A stretch of 61,360 nt of DNA from an uncultured bacterium (GTDB taxonomy: Bacteria; Verrucomicrobiota; Verrucomicrobiia; CAIQCK01): positions 1 through 61,360 of the forward strand of contig CAIQCK010000043.1 in the NCBI GenBank assembly GCA_903870275.1, in the 5' to 3' direction. Positions 53,806 to 61,360 of the stretch are shown in pieces. Made by a program: the position numbers and the translations under genes. The stretch's first letter is position 1. The number at the start of each line of letters is the position of its first letter. Below the pieces are notes generated by a model that worked only from the letters and a program-made list of their open reading frames with translations, did not search any database and had not been told where the DNA came from.

Positions 53806-54984
53806 GTGTCTGTTCCAGTCTCGCAAGCGTTCACTATTTGCAGCTACGTCATCCGGCAGCGGCTGAAGGGTAACAAGTATTACCCGCTGGTGCTGATGCT
53901 GGAACCTTTGTTCCGTTGCAACCTCGAATGCGCCGGTTGCGGCAAAATCCAGTATCCAGAGCACGTGCTGGAGCGCCGGTTGACACCGGAGCAGTGTTTC
54001 CACGCCGCGGAGGAGTGCGGCGCACCGGTCATCAGCCTGCCGGGCGGCGAGCCGTTGATTCATCCGGAGATCAAGGAGATCGTCGAGGGGTTGGTCGCGC
54101 GCAAAAAATACGTTTATCTTTGCACGAACGCGCTCTTGCTGAAACGGAAGTTGGATTTGTTCACGCCGTCGAAGTATTTCACCATCAGCGTTCACTTGGA
54201 CGGCATGGAGGAGGAGCACGACCAGTCTGTTTGCCGCGAAGGCACCTTCAAAAACGCGGTGGAAGCTATCCGGGAAGCGCTCAAGCGCGGGTTCCGGGTG
54301 ACGACCAACATGACGCTGTTCGAGGGCGCCAACCCCGAGCGGGTGAGGGCGTTTTTCGATTACCTGACCGAGCTTGGCGTTGAGGGCATCATGCTGTCGC
54401 CGGGCTACAGCTACTCGCATGCGCCGGATCAGAAACACTTCCTGAACCGCAACCGCACGCATGACCTGTTCAATAGGATTCTCGCCAACCCGAAGAAGGC
54501 GTGGCAGTTCAACCAGTCGCCGCTGTTCCTGGAGTTCCTCATGGGCCACCGCGACTACAATTGCACGCCGTGGGGCATGCCGACGTATAACATTTTCGGC
54601 TGGCAGAAACCGTGCTATTTGCTCCAGGACGGTTACGCGCTCACCTTTAAGCAATTGATCGCCGAGACGGACTGGTCCCATTACGGCCATCACACCCAGA
54701 ATCCGTTGTGCCGCGACTGCATGGTCCACAGTGGATACGAATCCACCGCCGTCAACGACACCTTCGGCAGTTGGGAAGGATTTCTCCGCACCGTCAAGGT
54801 GACGCTCTTCGGCGGACTCGGCAAAGGTTACCGCAACGGCCGGCAAGCCGAACTGGCCGCCCAGCTTGCCGCCAGCGGCCATGGCCAGAAGCCAGCGTCC
54901 GCGTGCGGCTGCGGTTGCTCTGCCAGTGAACAGAAAGAACCCGTTGACGCCGGCAAGCCTTCGGAACAGAAGGAGCGCGTATGA
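53806..54984 (+). CDS. hpnH: Adenosyl-hopene transferase HpnH (radical SAM)
   Basis: The 392-aa product starts at GTG 53806 behind GAGGA. The 4Fe-4S motif is CNLECAGC (C38, C42, C45), preceded by LVLMLEPLFR and followed by ISLPGGEPLIHPEI, the SAM-contact GGE strand. FTISVHLDGMEEEHD, LSPGYSYSHAPDQ and CRDCMVHSGYE fit HpnH. The enzyme couples adenosine from SAM to hopene, the first step to C35 hopanoids in membranes. The last 40 residues (ACGCGCSAS, then Lys/Glu-rich) are an extra tail. It overlaps the next gene by 4 nt. Confidence 0.9.
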   Translation: MSVPVSQAFTICSYVIRQRLKGNKYYPLVLMLEPLFRCNLECAGCGKIQYPEHVLERRLTPEQCFHAAEECGAPVISLPGGEPLIHPEIKEIVEGLVARKKYVYLCTNALLLKRKLDLFTPSKYFTISVHLDGMEEEHDQSVCREGTFKNAVEAIREALKRGFRVTTNMTLFEGANPERVRAFFDYLTELGVEGIMLSPGYSYSHAPDQKHFLNRNRTHDLFNRILANPKKAWQFNQSPLFLEFLMGHRDYNCTPWGMPTYNIFGWQKPCYLLQDGYALTFKQLIAETDWSHYGHHTQNPLCRDCMVHSGYESTAVNDTFGSWEGFLRTVKVTLFGGLGKGYRNGRQAELAAQLAASGHGQKPASACGCGCSASEQKEPVDAGKPSEQKERV

Positions 54985-55286
54985 CGGAAACCGAATTGGC
55001 CGCTCTCATCGAAAAAGCCTTCGACTACCGCGGCGACGTGACGGTGGATCTCAAGGACGGCCGACAGGTGGTCGGCTACCTGAGCAACCGCAATCTCCAG
55101 GGCGCGGAGCATTGCCGCGAGCCGTTCGTCGAAATGATGATCGCCGGCCAGCCGGAACTCGCCCGTATCTGCTGCCGCGAGATTGCCGGCATCCGTCTCA
55201 CCGGCGAGGACACCGCCGCCGGCAAATCATGGGAAGAATGGGTCGCCAAACAGACCACCAAGAAAAAAGCTCAGGGCAAAGCTTGA
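54981..55286 (+). CDS. Small Sm-like-fold hypothetical protein in the hpn operon
   Basis: A 101-aa cytoplasmic protein, coupled to hpnH by an ATGA overlap. Residues of about 18-35 (GDVTVDLKDGRQVVGYL) look like the first strands of an Sm- or SH3-like barrel. The rest is short and ends in a Lys-rich tail (KQTTKKKAQGKA). Its position between hpnH and hpnG suggests a role in hopanoid side-chain synthesis or its control, but no function is known to me. Confidence 0.65.
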   Translation: MTETELAALIEKAFDYRGDVTVDLKDGRQVVGYLSNRNLQGAEHCREPFVEMMIAGQPELARICCREIAGIRLTGEDTAAGKSWEEWVAKQTTKKKAQGKA

Positions 55287-55345
55287 ATTTGCCACAGCAC
55301 TGGCGCACAATGGCCGCGAAATCGTAACGTGGGCTGGCCGCAGGG

Positions 55346-56146
55346 ATGCCGCCCGCCGCTCCAATGATCGAGCAACTGCCCATTGCCATTCAAGTCGCTG
55401 TCCATGAGGAACTCAGCCCGCTCCTCAAGCGGTTTGCCGTGGAGGAGGTGTTCCACGAAGTCACGTGGGAACAACGCCGCAGTCTCAAGCACGCCCATCA
55501 CGATCACTTGCGGTTTTTTGTCGGCAAGCTCGGCGGCGTGCGCGTCGTCGTTTTTCGCACCGGCGTCGGCCGCCTTCGCGCCACGGAGATCGTCCGCGTC
55601 TTCTTCGAACATTTCGAGCCGAAACTGTTCATCTCGGCCGGGTTCGGCGGCGCGCTGTCGCCGGACTTGGACATCGGCGACATCGTCCTGGCCAACGAGA
55701 TTTACGAGCTGAAAACCGGCCTTTGCGACTGGCAGGGTTTCGTGCCGTCGCTCAACGGTCACCTCAAGTTCCAGCAGGGCAAGCTCGTCACCGCCGATGA
55801 AATGGTGATCTCCGGCCGCGAGAAGACCGGCCTCGGCGAAGCCCACCGGGCCGTCATCGTGGATATGGAGACCAGCGCGGTGGCCGCCAAATGCAGGAAA
55901 CACAACGTGCCGATGGTGGGTGTGCGCGCAATCTCCGACCGCGCCAACGAAGACCTGCCGCCGGAAATCAACAGCTTTTTCGACAATGGCGAGGTGCGCC
56001 CCGGCAAGATTGCGAAAGCCATCGTCTCGCACCCGCCCACCATGGTTGGCCTGTTCAAACTGGCCAAGCATGCTTGGAAAGCCGGCGAAGACCTCGCCGA
56101 ATTCCTCGAACAGTTCGTCGCCGCCGTTGGTCCAAGCCTGAAGTAA
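55346..56146 (+). CDS. hpnG: Adenosylhopane nucleosidase HpnG (phosphorylase superfamily)
   Basis: The 266-aa product has the purine-nucleosidase fold: FRTGVGRLRATEIVRVF, LFISAGFGGALSPDLDIGD, IVDMETSAVAAKC with the conserved Met-Glu, and VGVRAISDRANED, where the Asp is the usual base-contact residue. HpnG removes adenine from adenosylhopane to give ribosylhopane, directly after HpnH. It starts 59 nt after the small gene; ATG 55346 or 55364 (MIEQLPIA) are both possible. The operon order hpnH-X-hpnG supports the assignment. Confidence 0.85.
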   Translation: MPPAAPMIEQLPIAIQVAVHEELSPLLKRFAVEEVFHEVTWEQRRSLKHAHHDHLRFFVGKLGGVRVVVFRTGVGRLRATEIVRVFFEHFEPKLFISAGFGGALSPDLDIGDIVLANEIYELKTGLCDWQGFVPSLNGHLKFQQGKLVTADEMVISGREKTGLGEAHRAVIVDMETSAVAAKCRKHNVPMVGVRAISDRANEDLPPEINSFFDNGEVRPGKIAKAIVSHPPTMVGLFKLAKHAWKAGEDLAEFLEQFVAAVGPSLK

Positions 56147-56248
56147 GAATACGGATCGTTGGTTGCGGGACGCCGCGCCGGCGGCCGCGAACCTTGGCGG
56201 TCCGCGAGCGGCGAGTTTGGAGGAACTCACATTCGTTATCGGAACCTT

Positions 56249-58849
56249 ATGAATTGGAAACTTGCCGCGAGTCTTGTGACCGCGTTCGTCGCCGCAGCCA
56301 ATGCCGAACTGCCACCCGCGCACGTCCCCGGCGTCGTCATTGATTACATCCCGGCTTCGACCGGCATCTACATCGGCTCGCCCAGCATCGCCATCCTGCC
56401 CAACGGCGATTACGTCGCGTCGCACGATCATTTCGGACCGAAGACAAAAGAGCACGAGTGTGCGCTCACCGCCGTCTTCCGCTCGGCCGACCGTGGCAAA
56501 ATCTGGAAGAAGGTCTCCGAAATCAACGGCGCGTTCTGGTCCAGCCTCTTTGTTCATCGCGGCGCGCTCTACCTGCTCGGTCCTGACCGGCATCACGGCA
56601 ACATCCTCATTCGCCGTTCCACCGACGGCGGCGGGACGTGGACGACGCCGACCAACAACACCAACGGCCTGCTGCGCGACAACGGTGAGTATCACTGCGC
56701 GCCGATGCCGGTGATCGAGCATGCCGGCCGGCTCTGGCGCGCGTTTGAGTGGCGCCACCCGCCTGTCGCCTGGGGCATCAACTATCGCGCGGCCATGTTG
56801 TCCGCGCCCGTGGACGCCGACCTGCTCAACGCGGCGAGCTGGACGCTGGCCGAGCCGTTGCCGAGCGACCGCGCGTGGAACGGCGGCGACATGGGCGCGT
56901 GGCTCGAGGGCAACGCTGTAGTTGCGCCCGACGGCGGGATTGTGGACATCCTGCGCGTCCAGACAAAATCGCCGGACGAAAAAGCCGCCATTGTTCACGT
57001 CAGCGCCGATGGAACAAAGACGTCGTTCGATCCCGCGACCGGTTTCGTAAACTTTCCGGGCGGCGCGAAGAAGTTCGCCATCCGCTTCGATCCGCAGGGC
57101 AAGCTTTACTGGTCGCTGGCCAACATTATTCCCGAACGCCACCGCGCCAACAACGCCGGCGGCATCCGCAACACGCTCGCGTTGACCTGCTCGCCCGACC
57201 TCACGAACTGGACCGTGCGCTGCATCGTGCTGTATCACCCCGACACGGCCGTGCACGGGTTTCAATACGTGGACTGGCTGTTCGACGGCAACGACATCAT
57301 CGTCGCCAGCCGCACTGCTTACGACGATGGCCGCGGCGGCGCGCACAATTTTCACGACGCGAACTTCCTGACCTTCCACCGCATCGCCGGTTTCCGCCGG
57401 CTCACGATGGCCGACTCCGTGCCGTTCACTGAAATGCCGCCGGCGCGCGCCGAGACGACGGAATTCATCGTTACCGGCCATAGTTGGAAGCCGACCACGC
57501 TGGCCGACGGCGAGCCGGCATTCGCCAACCGCACCTATGTCTGGAAAAACGTGCCGGAGAAATTCCGCGGCTGGCGCGTCACGCAGACCAGCGGCGGCGA
57601 GCACGCCGAGCTGCGCGTGAAAGCGAAGCGCGACACGACACTGTTCATTGCGACGACGCTCGCGCAAAAGGCGGTCCAGCTTGGCGGTTGGAGCGCCGTG
57701 GCCGGCGCGGCGTTCTGCTACACCGACACGAGCCAGACTCCGATGAGGGTTTTCAGCCGCGCGTTGAAGGCCGGCGAGGAGATCACCGTGCCGCAAGGTA
57801 ACTGGACGGGCACGCTGGCGCTGCTGCCGCCGGATGCCGCCAGCACGCGCGCGCAACCCGGACTTGTGCGCGGCGAGTTCATTTTCGAAAGCGCGCCATT
57901 TCCAAGCTGCCACGCCTCGACCATTGTCGAAACGCCCAGCGGCGCGTTGCTCGCGGCGTGGTTTGGCGGCACGCGCGAAGGCAATCCCGATGTCGGCATC
58001 TGGCTCTCGCGTTGCGAGGCCGGCAAGTGGAGCGTGCCGGTCGAGGTCGCCAACGGCGTCGAGCCGGACGGCAAACGGTTTCCCTGCTTCAATCCAGTCC
58101 TGTTTCAGTTTCCGGGCGGGCCGCTGACGTTGTTCTACAAAGTCGGCGGCCATCCGAAAGGCTGGTGGGGCTATCGCAAAACCTCGGCCGACGACGGCGT
58201 AACATGGTCGAAGGCTGAACGCCTGCCCGATCCGTTCATCGGCCCGGTGAAAAACAAGCCCGTGGTGCTCGCCGATGGCGCGATCCTGTGCGGCTCGAGC
58301 ACCGAGAATGACGGCTGGCGCGCGCACTTCGAGCGCCGCGCCGACGGCGGCAGGACGTGGCAGTTCATCGGCCCGGTCAACGACGGCAAGGAAATCGCCG
58401 CGATCCAGCCGAGCATTCTCTTTCACTCCGGCGGAAAACTTCAGGCGATTGGCCGCACGCAACAGGGCAAACTTTTTGAGATCTGGTCCGGCGACGGCGG
58501 CAAAAGTTGGGGCGCCATGACGCTGACCGATCTGCCGAATCCCAACTCCGGCACGGACGCCGTGACGTTGCGCGACGGCCGGCAGTTGCTGGTGTACAAC
58601 CACACCGGTTTGCTGCCGGGAAAGAAGAGCGGGTTGCGCTCGCCGCTGAACGTCGCTGTCTCCGCCGACGGTAAACTCTGGCAGGCCGCGCTGGTGCTTG
58701 AGGAAGAACCGCGCAAGGAGTTCTCCTATCCCGCCGTCATTCAAACTCGTGACGGCCTCGTCCATATCGTTTACTCCTGGAAACGCGAGCATATCAAACA
58801 CGTCGTCGTGGACCCGGCCAAACTCGAACTCAAGCCCATCGAAAAATGA
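56249..58849 (+). CDS. Secreted tandem sialidase-like (BNR) beta-propeller protein
   Basis: An 866-aa protein with a signal peptide (MNWKLAASLVTAFVAAANA). It contains two sialidase-fold halves. The first (about 25-420) has Asp boxes in SADRGKIW and STDGGGTW; the second (about 545-860) has SADDGVTW and SGDGGKSW plus GALLAAWFGGTREGNPDVGIW and FPCFNPVL, as in BNR_2 domains. A beta linker joins them. Such folds hydrolyse sialic acids or other glycosides; the reaction here is unproven. The upstream start at 56159 is rejected for lack of coding character. The ATGA overlap couples it to the sulfatase. Confidence 0.8.
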   Translation: MNWKLAASLVTAFVAAANAELPPAHVPGVVIDYIPASTGIYIGSPSIAILPNGDYVASHDHFGPKTKEHECALTAVFRSADRGKIWKKVSEINGAFWSSLFVHRGALYLLGPDRHHGNILIRRSTDGGGTWTTPTNNTNGLLRDNGEYHCAPMPVIEHAGRLWRAFEWRHPPVAWGINYRAAMLSAPVDADLLNAASWTLAEPLPSDRAWNGGDMGAWLEGNAVVAPDGGIVDILRVQTKSPDEKAAIVHVSADGTKTSFDPATGFVNFPGGAKKFAIRFDPQGKLYWSLANIIPERHRANNAGGIRNTLALTCSPDLTNWTVRCIVLYHPDTAVHGFQYVDWLFDGNDIIVASRTAYDDGRGGAHNFHDANFLTFHRIAGFRRLTMADSVPFTEMPPARAETTEFIVTGHSWKPTTLADGEPAFANRTYVWKNVPEKFRGWRVTQTSGGEHAELRVKAKRDTTLFIATTLAQKAVQLGGWSAVAGAAFCYTDTSQTPMRVFSRALKAGEEITVPQGNWTGTLALLPPDAASTRAQPGLVRGEFIFESAPFPSCHASTIVETPSGALLAAWFGGTREGNPDVGIWLSRCEAGKWSVPVEVANGVEPDGKRFPCFNPVLFQFPGGPLTLFYKVGGHPKGWWGYRKTSADDGVTWSKAERLPDPFIGPVKNKPVVLADGAILCGSSTENDGWRAHFERRADGGRTWQFIGPVNDGKEIAAIQPSILFHSGGKLQAIGRTQQGKLFEIWSGDGGKSWGAMTLTDLPNPNSGTDAVTLRDGRQLLVYNHTGLLPGKKSGLRSPLNVAVSADGKLWQAALVLEEEPRKEFSYPAVIQTRDGLVHIVYSWKREHIKHVVVDPAKLELKPIEK

Positions 58850-60720
58850 AAACCTTTTCACTTGTCAGTCTGGCCCTCCTGTTGGCGTTTGGCGGCAGCG
58901 CGCGCGCAGCGGAACCGGAGCGCCCGAACATCCTCTGGCTCGTCAGCGAGGACAACGACGCTTTTCTCGGCTGCTACGGCGATCCGCTCGCGCACACGCC
59001 GACGATAGACAGGCTGGCGCACGAGGGCGTGCTCTACGAACGCTGCTTCGCCTGGCCGGTCTGCGCGCCGTCGCGCTTCGCGCTGATCAGCGGCATGTAT
59101 GCGGCCTCGTGCGGTCCGGCCGAGCATATGCGCGCCCGCGGCAAAATCCCGTCGTGGCTGAAAGGATTCCCGGCGTTGCTGCGCGACGCGGGCTACTTCA
59201 CCTCCAACAACTCCAAGACCGACTACAACTCGCCCATCAGCATCCCGCAGGCGTGGAATCAGTGTGGCAAGAACGCGCATTGGCACAACTGTCCCCCCGG
59301 CCAGCCGTTCTTCAGCGTCTTCAACCACGAGGTCACGCACGAGAGCTGCCTGTTCCCGGAAAAGGAATTGCCGCTGAACTTCCCCTCGATGGACCCGGCC
59401 CGCGTGCGCATCCCGCCGTATCAGCCCGACACGCCGGAGATGCGCGCCGACTGGGTGCGTTATTACAACCACATGACGCTGATGGACACTCAGCTCGCCG
59501 TGAAACTGAAGAACCTCGCCGACGCCGGCCTCGCGGAAAACACGATCGTCTTCTACTACTCCGACAACGGCGGCGTGCTGCCGCGCAGCAAACGGTTTCT
59601 TGAGGAAAGCGGCACGCATGTCCCGCTGATCATCTACTTCCCGCCGAAGTGGCGTCACCTCGCGCCCGCCGCGCCTGGTTCGCGCATCAAGGACGTGGTC
59701 AGCTTCGTGGACTTCGCGCCGACGGTGCTGTCGCTGGCCGGCGTGAAAATTCCCGATTACATGCAGGGCCGCGCGTTCGTCGGGCCGGCCAGGGGCGCGC
59801 CGCACGACTTCGTTTACATCACGCGCGACCGGATGGACGAGACCTACGACATGATGCGCTCGGTGCAGGACACCCGCTTCATTTACGTCCGCAACTTCCG
59901 GCCCGACCTGCCGTTCGTGCAGCGCAACGAATATCAGTTTCGGGCGCGCGGCTACCAGTCGTGGGCGCGCGTTGCGGCCGAGGGCAAACTGACGCCGGCC
60001 ACCGCGCAGTTCTGGGGCCCGAAACCGTCCGAGGAGCTTTACGAGATGGCCGCCGATCCCGACAGCGTCAAGAACCTCGCCGGCGATCCCGCGCATCGCG
60101 CGACGCTGGAGGCAATGCGCGCCGCGCTGCGGCGGCACACGGTGGAGATCAACGACAACGGTTTCATTCCCGAAGGCTCCGATCTGGAAGGCTACGACGC
60201 CTCGCGCGCGCCGGGCGCGTTCCCGGCGGAGCGCGTATTCGATCTGGCCGTGCTGGCCTCCGACCGCGACGCGGCGAATCTGCCGAAACTGATCGCGGCG
60301 CTCGACGATCCGAACGAAGCGATGCGCTGGTGGGCCGCACAAGGTTGCACCATGCTCCGCGAGAAGGCCGCGCCCGCCGAAGCGGCGTTGCGGAAGCGGC
60401 TGGATGACGCCTCCGGCGCCGTGCAGATCGCCGCCGCCGAGGCGCTGGCGGCCGTCGGCAAGACCGGCGTGGCGCTGCCGGCGCTGGAGCGATGGCTCGA
60501 AAAACTGGACTCGCCGTTTGCGCTGCAGGCGGTGAACATTTTCGCGCGGCTCGGCGAAGCGGCGCGCCCCTCGTTGCCGGCGCTGAAGCGCGCGCTGGCG
60601 ACGCCCGCGCCGAAAGAGGACAACGCCGGCTCGGGGCGGCCCTATCCGCATCGCGGTCTCCGGCATGTCGTGGCCGTGTTGGAAGGCACGGAGGCGGCGC
60701 TGGTCTATCCGAAGCCATGA
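58846..60720 (+). CDS. Secreted type I sulfatase with HEAT-like tail
   Basis: A 624-aa protein with a signal peptide (MKTFSLVSLALLLAFGGS). The sulfatase domain has PNILWLVSEDND (metal-binding Asp pair), the formylglycine motif VCAPSRFALISG with C73, and FYYSDNGGVLPRSKR. The core ends near residue 430. The last 170 residues are Ala/Leu-rich helical pairs (DDPNEAMRWWAAQG, DASGAVQIAAAEALAAVG) like HEAT repeats. It removes sulfate esters from glycans after Cys is converted to formylglycine; neither SUMF1-fold protein in the window looks able to do that. The ATGA overlap implies co-translation with the sialidase-like protein. Confidence 0.88.
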   Translation: MKTFSLVSLALLLAFGGSARAAEPERPNILWLVSEDNDAFLGCYGDPLAHTPTIDRLAHEGVLYERCFAWPVCAPSRFALISGMYAASCGPAEHMRARGKIPSWLKGFPALLRDAGYFTSNNSKTDYNSPISIPQAWNQCGKNAHWHNCPPGQPFFSVFNHEVTHESCLFPEKELPLNFPSMDPARVRIPPYQPDTPEMRADWVRYYNHMTLMDTQLAVKLKNLADAGLAENTIVFYYSDNGGVLPRSKRFLEESGTHVPLIIYFPPKWRHLAPAAPGSRIKDVVSFVDFAPTVLSLAGVKIPDYMQGRAFVGPARGAPHDFVYITRDRMDETYDMMRSVQDTRFIYVRNFRPDLPFVQRNEYQFRARGYQSWARVAAEGKLTPATAQFWGPKPSEELYEMAADPDSVKNLAGDPAHRATLEAMRAALRRHTVEINDNGFIPEGSDLEGYDASRAPGAFPAERVFDLAVLASDRDAANLPKLIAALDDPNEAMRWWAAQGCTMLREKAAPAEAALRKRLDDASGAVQIAAAEALAAVGKTGVALPALERWLEKLDSPFALQAVNIFARLGEAARPSLPALKRALATPAPKEDNAGSGRPYPHRGLRHVVAVLEGTEAALVYPKP

Positions 60721-61360
60721 CGGGCGGGGTTTCGGCAGCCGCGTCCTGAGCGAGCCGTTTTGACGCGGTTGGCCTGCTCTTTCCCCGGCCGCCAAGTCGG
60801 ATTTGGTCGGATCGAGTCGGATCGGCCCCACTGGGAGCGCGGGCATCCTGCCCGCCGCCGTTTGCGCACCAAGCGGCGTCGGATTGGGATCACGCGGTCG
60901 TATCATAGTCGGATTCACCCGGATTGGGTCGGATCGTGTCGGATGGCTGCGTTTTCCGGGAACCGGTTTCGGTGTTCTGGCATCAGATGTAACTGACTGT
61001 ATTGCAATGTCTTGCCTGTTTCGATCTGGTCATTTGGGTTCGTTTTGTTTTTCTCTCCGTCGGTCGTTTTCATAACCAACTGCAATCGCGCGTCTTGATT
61101 TTCTCTATTTGGGTTCGTTTCGTAAAAAAGATGTTTTTCAACGGGACCTCTCCAGCTCGAAATGTCCGGTTTCCTGCGGAAAAACGAGGTTTTTTGGTTT
61201 TGAAAACCACGATCATTTGCGTTCGTTTTGCAAAATGCGCGAAAGGCAGGAAAGGCAAGAGGGGAAACCACGGATGCACACAGCGCGGCAGAGCCGCAAC
61301 CAAAAACGGTGGGGCGAGACTCCGTCGAGCCTCCTTCTTGGGCGTGTCGAGCTTTCAGAC
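60721..61360. repeat. Third repeat mosaic
   Basis: No gene. GTCGGAT words step by 10 bp at 60796-60822 and 60908-60944 (one as CCCGGAT). The TTTGGGTTCGTTT module follows, with words at 61032, 61107 and 61215, and a conserved GAAATGTCCGG and TTTCC-TGC-GGAAA hairpin. From 61308 the left arm of the family A palindrome (GGTGGGGCGAGACTCC) begins, and the element runs off the window. Apparent small ORFs are not credible. Confidence 0.7.

Noticed and set aside
1..61360. tRNA, rRNA or riboswitch genes
   Set aside because: None was recognised by reading. Short structured RNAs could be missed without a computed search.

Overview
High-G+C bacterial DNA with the feel of a soil or freshwater Verrucomicrobiota genome (Limisphaerales/Pedosphaeraceae-like). 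This placement is inferred from the many Tat-exported carbohydrate enzymes, a secreted sulfatase, hopanoid side-chain genes and dense families of short intergenic repeats; no rRNA or tRNA gene was seen to confirm it.

Layout. 1-1577 is a mosaic of repeats (REP pair, TTTGGGTTCG module, palindromic element, 10-bp phased GTCGGAT words, promoter-like repeat). 1578-2560 is a small low-G+C island with an endonuclease-like gene broken by an in-frame amber codon. 2725-19175 is a polysaccharide-degradation block: GH123-like, TIM-barrel, DUF6259-like and six-hairpin enzymes, a Tat-exported metallo-hydrolase and a sugar isomerase-like protein. 19189-21194 holds accessory genes: a HEPN-type protein and a hicBA toxin-antitoxin pair between direct repeats. 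21363-31528 is a second polysaccharide block (exo-rhamnogalacturonan-lyase-like, polysaccharide-lyase-like, TIM-barrel, ceramidase-like lipoprotein, and a paralogue of the 10815 gene). 31529-40980 mixes low-G+C accessory genes (double-CXXCG protein, SUMF1-fold protein, zinc-ribbon/GYF membrane operon) with an esterase/URO-D pair and another TIM-barrel gene. 40981-50802 holds an oxidoreductase, a tandem nitrilase-fold protein, a penicillin-acylase-family enzyme, a deacetylase-like lipoprotein and an exported SUMF1-Lon fusion. 50845-52074 is a second repeat mosaic, related to the first but in inverted orientation. 52075-60720 has xseA, an hpnH-X-hpnG operon, and a sialidase-like/sulfatase pair. 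60721-61360 is a third repeat mosaic.

How it fits together. Most products carry Sec, Tat or lipoprotein signals, so they are expected to act on complex glycans (uronic, rhamnose-rich, sulfated or sialic-like sugars) outside the cytoplasm, and the Gfo/Idh/MocA, isomerase-like and URO-D-like proteins may process released products. Substrates are inferred from family membership only; there is no SusCD pair and no transport gene here.

The least ordinary signals are: a perfect 25-bp inverted-repeat element inserted in frame in a glycosidase gene; two homologous composite repeat units in inverted orientation about 50 kb apart, each headed by the same strong promoter/operator; -10 boxes 8-9 nt from the ATG, suggesting leaderless mRNAs; an exported SUMF1-fold/Lon-protease fusion with an intact Ser-Lys pair; and a tandem nitrilase protein whose first domain has lost its catalytic cysteine.
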